NCBI GenBank assembly: GCA_045114665.1
Contig: JBGUKW010000227.1
Span: 1-6,295 of the forward strand
DNA from: CADAWZ01 sp045114665
Lineage (GTDB): Bacteria > Vulcanimicrobiota > CADAWZ01
Direction: 5' to 3'
DNA: 6,295 nt
The notes under the pieces were generated by a model, which was not told where the DNA came from, made no database searches, and saw only the letters and a list, made by a program, of their open reading frames with translations. Shown in pieces: positions 1-5,821 of the stretch (positions are counted from its first letter, which is position 1; the number at the start of each line of letters is the position of its first letter). The translations under genes were made by a program, and so were the position numbers.

Positions 1-217
1 ATATTTGATAGTTTTCGACAACTTTTTATTTATTTATTTTTTTGAATTAACTAGCACAAGGCTTTAATGGTAATAAACGACCTTGGAAATCCCAATACTA
101 TTTTGACAATATTTTTTGTAATATTAGAAAATTGGTAAATGCAGTAAAAGTTATATTCATAAAGAGTAAGTTTGAAAAAGAGAAAATTAAGTTTAAAGAA
201 AGTTATGGATAAAAAAA
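1..217. other. Upstream non-coding region before accAD
   Basis: No convincing gene lies here. All three plus-strand frames carry stops: the frame starting at base 1 stops at 43-45, and the frame starting at base 2 stops at 65-67 without any recognisable protein end. A T-rich tract made of TTTA-like units runs from about 23 to 43. Before it, AGTT (10-13) can pair with AACT (20-23), giving only a 4-bp stem, so this is at best a very weak terminator of a gene to the left. The rest contains a possible promoter (listed separately) and a purine-rich leader with a short direct repeat at 167-173 and 188-194. Confidence 0.6.
103..132 (+). promoter_or_regulatory. Possible sigma-70-type promoter for the accAD operon
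   Basis: TTGACA at 103-108 matches the -35 consensus in all six positions. With an 18-base spacer the best -10 candidate is GAAAAT at 127-132, which matches four of six consensus bases. The T-rich spacer also holds TAATAT (119-124) and TATTAG (122-127), but these sit too close to the -35 box. Transcription from here would give a leader of roughly 75-80 bases before the start codon at 218. In DNA this AT-rich, promoter-like hexamers occur by chance, so only the perfect -35 box and its position support the call. Confidence 0.3.
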
Positions 218-1969
218 ATGAAACAAAAAAAGACAGTAACTGAAATTTTCAAAGAAAAAACAAGAAATCCAAATAGAATCAGAAGTTCTGATGTCATTAA
301 AAATATCTTTACAGACATCGCTTACTTCAAAGCAAAAGATTATGCAATAATAAGTGGTACAGGTTACATCAACAAGAAGAAAGTTATATTTATTGGACAG
401 GAAAAGCCAAAGGGAAATGACTTAGCTTATGCAAGTAAAGTCAATTTTGGAATGGTAAAACCAATTGGTTATAGACATGTCATCGAAATTCTCGAATATG
501 CAGAGACAAACAATTTGCCAGTAGTTACATTTGTTGACACTCCAGGTGCCGATCCAAGTTCTGATTCAGCTAAAAATTTGCAGTCTTGGTCAATATCTGA
601 TTGCATAAGCAAATTTTGTACAGTAAAAACTCCTACTGTCTCCCTCGTACTTGGTGAAGGAGGTTCTGGTGGTGCATTAGCTCTCCAAGTAACAGACAGA
701 AGGCTTATAATGGAAGATGCAATGTACTATGTAATCGCTCCTGAGAGTTGCGGTTCTATCATTTTTAGAGATAATACAAAAATAGAAGAGTCTTTAAACC
801 TCATAAGGCCCACAAGTAAAGATATGCTTTACTATGGCATTTGTGATGAAATAGTAAAAGAACCTGAAGATATTTCTGATTATGAAGGTTATGTAAAATC
901 CATAAAATCAGCAATTAGCAAAGCTGTTGCAGATGTACTCAAAATAGATGTTGATAGACTTCTCGAGAGAAGAAGAAGAAGAGTTTTGAGCTATGGTGTT
1001 TATAAAAAACAGGGCTTTTTTGCACAAGTTATTGATTTCTTCCATAAAGACGAAACTTCACAGGTAAGTAGAAAATCAAGAGCTAAAATCATAAATGCAG
1101 ATGAATTGTCAAATTCATTAGAGCGTGCATATTTTGAAAGCAAAAATATGGATTTGAGTAAACCACATGTTATTTGTGAGAAAAAAGATGGAAGAGGATG
1201 TGGCGGTTATGTTCCACTTGATGAATATCAGAAGAACTACAAATCTTGTCCAATTTGTGGAAAAGCTGAGACATTGATGTCTGACGAATGGACGGATATT
1301 TTATGTGATAGCCACACATTCACAGAATTTAACAACAAGATAACAGCAAAAGAGCTTTTAAATAAAGAAGATCTAACTGATTCATATCTTGAAGCATTGG
1401 AAGCAGCAGAGACAAAAAGCGGTTGTGGTGAATCCCTCACAACTGGAATTGCAAAAATCAACAATTACAGAGCTGTTTTGGCAATATCCAACTTCAATTT
1501 CTTTGGTGGTTCAATGGGTTCTGCAATGGGTGAAAAATTCTACAGAGCAGTACAATTTTGTATTTCAAGGAAATTGCCTTTGATCGGAATTTGTGCTTCT
1601 GGTGGTGCAAGAATGCAGGAAGGAACTGTTTCACTTGTTCAAATGGCAAAAACAAATATGGCTGTATCATTATTAAAAGAAGCTGGACTTCCATTTATTT
1701 CAATAATGACTCACCCAAGCACAGGTGGAGCCTTGGCGAGTTTTGCAACACAGGGAACGATAAATATCGGTGAGAAAAATGCTCTTGTATGTTTTGCTGG
1801 TCCTCGTGTTACACAACTTGCAGGTATCAAAGTAGACCCAGAAGTAACAATTTCAGATTTTGTTTATACAATAAATGGAGTTGATGAAATAATAACAAGA
1901 ACAAATGTAAAAAAGATAGTAACAAAATATCTTAAATTTTTCTATGAAACAGTAAAAGCTATAAAGTAA
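218..1969 (+). CDS. accAD: Acetyl-CoA carboxylase carboxyltransferase, fused alpha-beta single chain
   Basis: This 583-residue protein joins both carboxyltransferase subunits of bacterial acetyl-CoA carboxylase. The complex moves the carboxyl group from carboxybiotin on AccB to acetyl-CoA, making malonyl-CoA in the cytoplasm. Residues about 1-265 match AccA: an NFGM-x3-P-x-GYR segment (76-86), VDTPGADP (106-113), the oxyanion-hole loop GEGGSGG (146-152), and a typical AccA end, RRRVLSYG (253-260). The helical N-terminus of about 65 residues seen in E. coli AccA is missing. Residues about 266-310 form a linker. Residues about 311-583 match AccD: zinc cysteines C320, C328, C344 and C347, then FFGGSMGS (429-436 region), SGGARMQE (461-468), HPSTGG (499-504) and FAGPR (526-530). 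The first zinc pair is spaced C-x7-C rather than C-x2-C. No accB or accC is visible nearby. The ATG at 218 is the only in-frame choice after a stop at 194-196, and the ribosome site is weak (GGA at 207-209). Identity is very secure; activity as a single chain is inferred. Confidence 0.95.
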   Translation: MKQKKTVTEIFKEKTRNPNRIRSSDVIKNIFTDIAYFKAKDYAIISGTGYINKKKVIFIGQEKPKGNDLAYASKVNFGMVKPIGYRHVIEILEYAETNNLPVVTFVDTPGADPSSDSAKNLQSWSISDCISKFCTVKTPTVSLVLGEGGSGGALALQVTDRRLIMEDAMYYVIAPESCGSIIFRDNTKIEESLNLIRPTSKDMLYYGICDEIVKEPEDISDYEGYVKSIKSAISKAVADVLKIDVDRLLERRRRRVLSYGVYKKQGFFAQVIDFFHKDETSQVSRKSRAKIINADELSNSLERAYFESKNMDLSKPHVICEKKDGRGCGGYVPLDEYQKNYKSCPICGKAETLMSDEWTDILCDSHTFTEFNNKITAKELLNKEDLTDSYLEALEAAETKSGCGESLTTGIAKINNYRAVLAISNFNFFGGSMGSAMGEKFYRAVQFCISRKLPLIGICASGGARMQEGTVSLVQMAKTNMAVSLLKEAGLPFISIMTHPSTGGALASFATQGTINIGEKNALVCFAGPRVTQLAGIKVDPEVTISDFVYTINGVDEIITRTNVKKIVTKYLKFFYETVKAIK

Positions 1970-1977
1970 AAAAAATT

Positions 1978-1981
1978 GGAG
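1978..1981 (+). promoter_or_regulatory. Ribosome binding site of the UDP-glucuronate decarboxylase gene
   Basis: GGAG lies in the 26-base gap after the accAD stop codon. It ends 14 bases before the ATG at 1996, which is longer than usual. No closer ATG, GTG or TTG exists in frame (the codons between are GCT AAT CTA AGT ATT), so the start is still best placed at 1996. The N-terminal TGGAGFIG nucleotide-binding motif sits at its normal distance from that methionine. Confidence 0.5.
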
Positions 1982-1995
1982 CTAATCTAAGTATT

Positions 1996-2937
1996 ATGAC
2001 CAGAGTTATTGTAACTGGAGGAGCTGGTTTTATAGGTTCACATCTTTGTAGAACTTTACTTGAAAAGGACTATGAAGTTATATGTATAGATAACTTATAT
2101 ACTGGTTCAAAAGAAAATATTGCAGATCTGTTGCAGAATTCAAAATTTGAATTCATAAAACATGATATCACGGACGGAATTATAATAAATGCGGAACAGA
2201 TATATAATTTAGCATGTCCTGCTTCGCCTGTCCATTATCAAAATCAGCCTATACAGACGATAAAGACATCTACAATAGGTGTTTGGAATATGCTAAATTT
2301 GGCAAAGAAAACAAAAGCTCGTTTTCTTCAAGCCTCTACATCTGAAGTATATGGAGATCCTTATGTTCACCCACAAAAAGAGAGTTATTGGGGAAATGTC
2401 AATCCAATAGGTATAAGAGCATGTTATGATGAGGGTAAAAGGCTTGCTGAGTGTCTCTGTATGGAATTTGACAGACAGCATGAGGCAGAAATTAGAGTTA
2501 TAAGGATATTTAATACTTACGGTCCAAATATGGCATTAAATGACGGCAGAGTTATTTCTAATTTCCTTGTTCAAGCAATAAAAGGAGATCCAATAACTAT
2601 TTATGGAGATGGTTCACAAACTCGCAGTTTCCAATATGTATCTGACCTTGTAAATGGTATGATAAAAATGATGGAACAAGATGATTTTGTAGGTCCTGTA
2701 AATTTGGGAAATCCAGGTGAGTTTACAATTAAAGAACTTGCAGAAAAAGTAATAAAAGTTTGTGATTCCAAATCTGAAATAATATACAAGCCATTACCAA
2801 ATGATGATCCACGAAAGAGGAAACCAGATATTAGTTTAGCAAAAGAAAAACTCGATTGGGAGCCAATAATCCCACTTGATGAAGGTATAATAAAAACAAG
2901 AGACTATTTTATCGAAAGATTGAAAAGAGAAAAATAA
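1996..2937 (+). CDS. uxs: UDP-glucuronate decarboxylase (UDP-xylose synthase)
   Basis: This 313-residue enzyme of the extended short-chain dehydrogenase family converts UDP-glucuronate to UDP-xylose and CO2 with bound NAD, through a 4-keto intermediate. The N-terminal Rossmann motif TGGAGFIG (7-14) is followed by an acidic residue at the end of the second strand, D32, which suits NAD rather than NADP. Signature stretches of UXS proteins are present: NLACPASPVHYQ (71-82), STSEVYGDP (114-122), HPQKESYWG (125-133), NPIGIRACYDEGKR (136-149) and the C-terminal RKRKPDI (273-279). The catalytic Tyr and Lys are Y144 and K148. By comparison with the ArnA decarboxylase, S116, E117, N173 and R275 complete the active site. 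The length is normal for bacterial members, and no membrane anchor like that of animal UXS is seen, so it should be cytosolic. UDP-xylose would feed envelope polysaccharide or glycoconjugate synthesis, but no glycosyltransferase is in view to show the acceptor. It lies 26 bases after accAD and 52 before glgP. The main alternative, a related sugar-nucleotide epimerase or dehydratase, is unlikely given the ACPASP and CYDEGKR motifs. Confidence 0.93.
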   Translation: MTRVIVTGGAGFIGSHLCRTLLEKDYEVICIDNLYTGSKENIADLLQNSKFEFIKHDITDGIIINAEQIYNLACPASPVHYQNQPIQTIKTSTIGVWNMLNLAKKTKARFLQASTSEVYGDPYVHPQKESYWGNVNPIGIRACYDEGKRLAECLCMEFDRQHEAEIRVIRIFNTYGPNMALNDGRVISNFLVQAIKGDPITIYGDGSQTRSFQYVSDLVNGMIKMMEQDDFVGPVNLGNPGEFTIKELAEKVIKVCDSKSEIIYKPLPNDDPRKRKPDISLAKEKLDWEPIIPLDEGIIKTRDYFIERLKREK

Positions 2938-2939
2938 AA

Positions 2940-2993
2940 GTGGCTAAAACTTCACAACACGCCCTAAAAATATCTTCGGAGGAAGAAATATGA
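2940..2993 (+). other. Possible 17-codon mini-ORF coupled to the glgP start
   Basis: A GTG at 2940, two bases after the uxs stop, opens a frame reading VAKTSQHALKISSEEEI. It ends in a TGA at 2991-2993 that overlaps the glgP ATG as ATGA. The frame spans nearly the whole uxs-glgP gap and includes the strong glgP ribosome site. This stop-start overlap is the usual arrangement for translational coupling. There is no good ribosome site before the GTG (only purine-rich bases inside the end of uxs), so reinitiation by ribosomes leaving uxs would be needed. The peptide is unlike any family I know. A chance frame of this length is quite possible. Confidence 0.2.
2978..2985 (+). promoter_or_regulatory. 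Strong ribosome binding site of glgP
   Basis: GGAGGAAG contains a full GGAGG core (2978-2982) and sits seven bases before the ATG at 2990. It is by far the best Shine-Dalgarno sequence in the window and fixes the glgP start. It suggests that glgP is translated well regardless of its last position in the operon. Confidence 0.85.
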
Positions 2994-5515
2994 CTAAAGT
3001 AAAGAAGCCTATAGATAAGCTATGGGAAAAAGTAGAAGAAAGAAGAAAAAGAGACAAGAATACTTTTTTTAGAACGATGGCAGAACATCTTGAATATAGT
3101 TTAGCCATACATGAGAGAATTGCTCACAAAAGAGATTTTTATTCATCTTCTGCATTATCTGTCAGAGATTATCTTGTTGAAAATGGAAATGATGTAAACT
3201 ACATCACATATAAAAACAATGTCAAGCGTGTATATTACATGTCAATGGAATACCTAATGGGTAGAGCTATGGGAAATTCTATGATAAACCTAGGTATTTA
3301 TCCAATGGTCAAAGAAGTTTTTGACGATTTGGGTATTGATATGGATACACTACTTGAAGATGAATCAGATGCAGGTCTTGGAAATGGCGGTTTAGGTCGT
3401 CTTGCAGCATGTTTTATGGATTCAATGGCAACACTTGGAATCCCCTGTTTTGGTTATGGTCTCAGATATGAGTACGGTATTTTTACACAAAAAATCAAAA
3501 ATGGCTATCAAGTAGAGTCTCCTGATGAGTGGCTAAAATATGACAATCTTTGGGAAATAAGCAAGCCTGAGATTTCTTATGAAATAGGTATTAATGGAAA
3601 AGTAAATGAATATATGGATGGCGACGGTCGCATATATTACGAATGGGTTGACAGACAGGAAGTCGTTGCAGTTCCACATGATATGCTTATCCCAGGTTAC
3701 AAAAATGATGTAGCAAATAATTTGAGATTGTGGACAGCAAAGGCAAAACATGAATTTGACCTCGAAGCATTCAACGAAGGTTTTTATTTAAAAGCTGTTG
3801 AACAACAAGGTCTTGCAGAGACAATTTCAAAAGTTTTGTATCCAAACGATAATTCCTATAGAGGTAAATTGCTTCGTTTGACACAGGAATATTTCTTCGT
3901 ATCTGCTACAATTCAAGATATTATAGCAAGACATCTTGCAGTAAATCCAAATCTTGACAATTTGAGTGAAAAGGCTGCTATTCAATTAAATGATACTCAC
4001 CCAGCACTTGCAATTCCTGAGCTAATGCGTTTGTTGATAGATAAATATGGCTATGGTTGGGATAAAGCATGGGATATTACAGTAAATACATTTGCTTATA
4101 CAAATCATACTGTTATGCCTGAAGCAATGGAAAAATGGTCTGTCTCAATGCTTGGCACTCTCTTACCTCGTCATTTACAGATTATATATGAAATAAATAG
4201 AAGATTCCTTGATAAAGTTTCAAGACTTTACCCAGGTAATAACGAAAAACTTCGCAAGATGTCATTGATTGAAGAAGGCGGAGAAAAGTCTGTAAGAATG
4301 GCAAATCTTGCTGTTGTTGGTAGCCATAAAGTAAATGGTGTAGCAGCTCTACATTCAAAGATTTTGAAAGAAAGACTTTTCAGAGATTTTGCTGAAATAG
4401 AACCTGACAAATTCATAAATAAAACAAATGGAATCACACCTCGTAGATGGCTATTAATGAGTAATCCTGAATTGTCCGAACTCATCACAGAAAAAATCGG
4501 TGAAGATTGGATTACAAATTTAGACGAACTCAAAAAGATTTTGAAATTTAAGAAAGATAAAAAGTTTGTTGATAGATGGGCTGAAATCAAGAAAAACAAC
4601 AAAAAACGTCTTGCAAAATATATTTTCAAAACAACAGGTGTCAAAGTCAATGAAAATTCAATGTTTGACATTCAGGTAAAGAGAATCCACGAGTACAAGA
4701 GACAACTTCTAAATGTACTTCACATAATCACTCTTTACAATGAAATAAAAGAAAATCCAGAAGCTGACATTGTTCCAAGAACAATTATCTTCTCAGGAAA
4801 ATCTGCAGCAGGTTATCATCAGGCAAAATTGATCATCAAATTGATTAACTCAATAGCAGATGTAGTAAACAACGATCCTGACATTGGCAACAAGCTTAAA
4901 GTTGTATTCTTAGAAAATTATTCAGTCTCTCTTGCCGAATTGATTATCCCTGCAGCAGACCTTTCAGAACAAATTTCAACAGCTGGAACAGAAGCATCAG
5001 GAACTGGAAATATGAAATTATCTCTCAATGGTGCTTTGACAATAGGAACACTTGATGGTGCAAATATTGAAATCAAAGAAGAAGTTGGAGATGAAAATAT
5101 ATTTATCTTCGGACTTACAGCACAAGAAGTTGATCAAGTAGAAACCAATGGGTTCAATCCAATGGAAGAAGTACAGCAAAATCCAAAATTGAAAAAATGC
5201 CTTGATATGATTGCAAATGGCTATTTCTCAAAAGGTGATAGAGAGATATTCAAGCCAATTATTGGCTCTCTCCTCTATGCTGGTGATAACTATCTATTGA
5301 CACTTGACTATGATTCTTATATAGCCTGCCAAAAAGAGGTTTCAAAAGAATTTAGAAATCAAGAAAAATGGGTAGAAAAATCAATTATCAACTCGGCAAA
5401 TATGGGCAAATTCTCAAGTGATAGAACAATCCTTGAATATGCAAACGAAATTTGGCATGTTGATTCAATAACAGAGTTAATCAAAGAACACAAGAAAAAT
5501 AAAACAATAAAATAA
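2990..5515 (+). CDS. glgP: Glycogen/alpha-glucan phosphorylase
   Basis: This 841-residue glycosyltransferase family 35 enzyme uses phosphate to release glucose-1-phosphate from the non-reducing ends of glycogen or maltodextrin in the cytoplasm. It is full length: rabbit muscle phosphorylase is about 842. Family landmarks in order are EDAGLGNGG-like ESDAGLGNGGLGRLAACF (125-142), LYPNDN (283-288), QLNDTHP (332-338), YTNHTVMPEA (370-379, with the substrate-site H373), LLPRHLQIIYEINRRF (391-406), NKTNGITPRRW (477-487), KRIHEYKRQ (564-572) and EASGTGNMK (668-676). K676 is the lysine that binds pyridoxal phosphate; K570 corresponds to rabbit K574. The N-terminal serine phosphorylated in the animal enzyme has no evident counterpart. 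The segment after IIAR (311-314) is about eight residues shorter than the rabbit AMP-site loop, and the first of the two AMP-site arginines is alanine. AMP or phosphorylation control is therefore unlikely, as usual in bacteria. It has its own strong ribosome site and is the last gene before the terminator. Whether glycogen or maltodextrin is preferred cannot be told. Confidence 0.96.
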   Translation: MTKVKKPIDKLWEKVEERRKRDKNTFFRTMAEHLEYSLAIHERIAHKRDFYSSSALSVRDYLVENGNDVNYITYKNNVKRVYYMSMEYLMGRAMGNSMINLGIYPMVKEVFDDLGIDMDTLLEDESDAGLGNGGLGRLAACFMDSMATLGIPCFGYGLRYEYGIFTQKIKNGYQVESPDEWLKYDNLWEISKPEISYEIGINGKVNEYMDGDGRIYYEWVDRQEVVAVPHDMLIPGYKNDVANNLRLWTAKAKHEFDLEAFNEGFYLKAVEQQGLAETISKVLYPNDNSYRGKLLRLTQEYFFVSATIQDIIARHLAVNPNLDNLSEKAAIQLNDTHPALAIPELMRLLIDKYGYGWDKAWDITVNTFAYTNHTVMPEAMEKWSVSMLGTLLPRHLQIIYEINRRFLDKVSRLYPGNNEKLRKMSLIEEGGEKSVRMANLAVVGSHKVNGVAALHSKILKERLFRDFAEIEPDKFINKTNGITPRRWLLMSNPELSELITEKIGEDWITNLDELKKILKFKKDKKFVDRWAEIKKNNKKRLAKYIFKTTGVKVNENSMFDIQVKRIHEYKRQLLNVLHIITLYNEIKENPEADIVPRTIIFSGKSAAGYHQAKLIIKLINSIADVVNNDPDIGNKLKVVFLENYSVSLAELIIPAADLSEQISTAGTEASGTGNMKLSLNGALTIGTLDGANIEIKEEVGDENIFIFGLTAQEVDQVETNGFNPMEEVQQNPKLKKCLDMIANGYFSKGDREIFKPIIGSLLYAGDNYLLTLDYDSYIACQKEVSKEFRNQEKWVEKSIINSANMGKFSSDRTILEYANEIWHVDSITELIKEHKKNKTIK

Positions 5516-5516
5516 A

Positions 5517-5545
5517 TAGCTGTAAAAAATTAAAGTAGCTGTAAA
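5517..5545 (+). repeat. Direct repeat of the terminator's left arm
   Basis: TAGCTGTAAA occurs at 5517-5526 and again at 5536-5545. Both copies are complementary to TTTACAGCTA at 5552-5561. The second copy makes the short-loop terminator. The first could pair with the same right arm, giving a 10-bp stem with a 25-base loop, which is weaker. A local duplication while the terminator formed is the simplest origin. Confidence 0.7.
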
Positions 5546-5568
5546 TTTTTTTTTACAGCTACTTTTTT
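5532..5568 (+). terminator. Rho-independent terminator of the accAD-uxs-glgP operon
   Basis: AAAGTAGCTGTAAA (5532-5545) and TTTACAGCTACTTT (5552-5565) form a perfect 14-bp stem with a loop of six T's. The T run continues to 5568. It begins 16 bases after the glgP stop codon. The stem is AT-rich with only four G-C pairs, which is typical for this base composition. A-rich sequence on the left side (5524-5529) would give a short U run on the other strand, but no gene reads in from that side. Confidence 0.9.
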
Positions 5569-5821
5569 ATGTATCTTTCTAAATTTATACCATTTGTGAT
5601 GAAAGAACTTTAACTTCACTCAATGAGAAATTTATTTATGGAGTATTTAGTTGGGATAAGTGAAAATTATATTCTTCTTCTGAATTTACCAAATATTTAA
5701 AATTAATTAGATTTAACAAATTTGCTGTAAACAAAAAAAAAGATAATTTCTAAAATAAAAAAGAGTTGAGACATATTTTGTCGAATAGATAAAAAAAATA
5801 TACATTATTGATGAGCCAATT
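5569..5821. other. AT-rich spacer between glgP terminator and GAF-domain gene
   Basis: This spacer of about 250 bases has no clear gene and no RNA gene I can recognise. The frame beginning at 5583 is open for 26 codons to a TGA at 5661-5663 and then for 29 more to a TAA at 5751-5753. It has no ATG and reads like protein, so it may be a gene remnant. A 25-codon ATG-started frame overlaps it at 5623-5700 but has no ribosome site. A promoter for the GAF gene should lie near the right end, where only weak boxes are seen: TTGTCG (5778-5783) with TACATT (5801-5806), 17 bases apart. That pairing would leave a very short leader. TTGAGA at 5766-5771 is another -35-like option without a good -10 box. 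Confidence 0.45.

Noticed and set aside
12..21. TTTTCGACAA at the left edge and its near-complement TTGTCGAATA at 5778-5787 as a shared operator
   Set aside because: Only eight bases are shared, in opposite orientation, and two copies in over 6 kb of AT-rich DNA do not rule out chance.
10..43. Terminator of an upstream gene at the left edge
   Set aside because: The only stem before the T-rich tract is 4 bp (AGTT/AACT), too weak to support a call, and no upstream coding end is visible.
1237..1773. Several shorter frames on both strands inside accAD
   Set aside because: All overlap the conserved AccD-like half in other frames and have no ribosome sites or recognisable domains; they are shadows of the real gene.
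2293..2789. Two minus-strand frames of 62 codons inside uxs
   Set aside because: They are antisense to UXS signature motifs and show no family features or start signals.
4228..4671. Minus-strand open frame of 147 codons inside glgP
   Set aside because: It lies wholly antisense to a highly conserved part of glgP, including the NKTNGITPRRW region. It has no recognisable family, and its leucine/serine/phenylalanine-rich composition is what the complement of this gene would give.
5661..5663. Possible recoded TGA (as Trp or Gly) linking the two halves of the spacer frame
   Set aside because: The three complete genes use TGG for tryptophan and contain no in-frame TGA, so a variant code is not supported; decay or chance is more likely.
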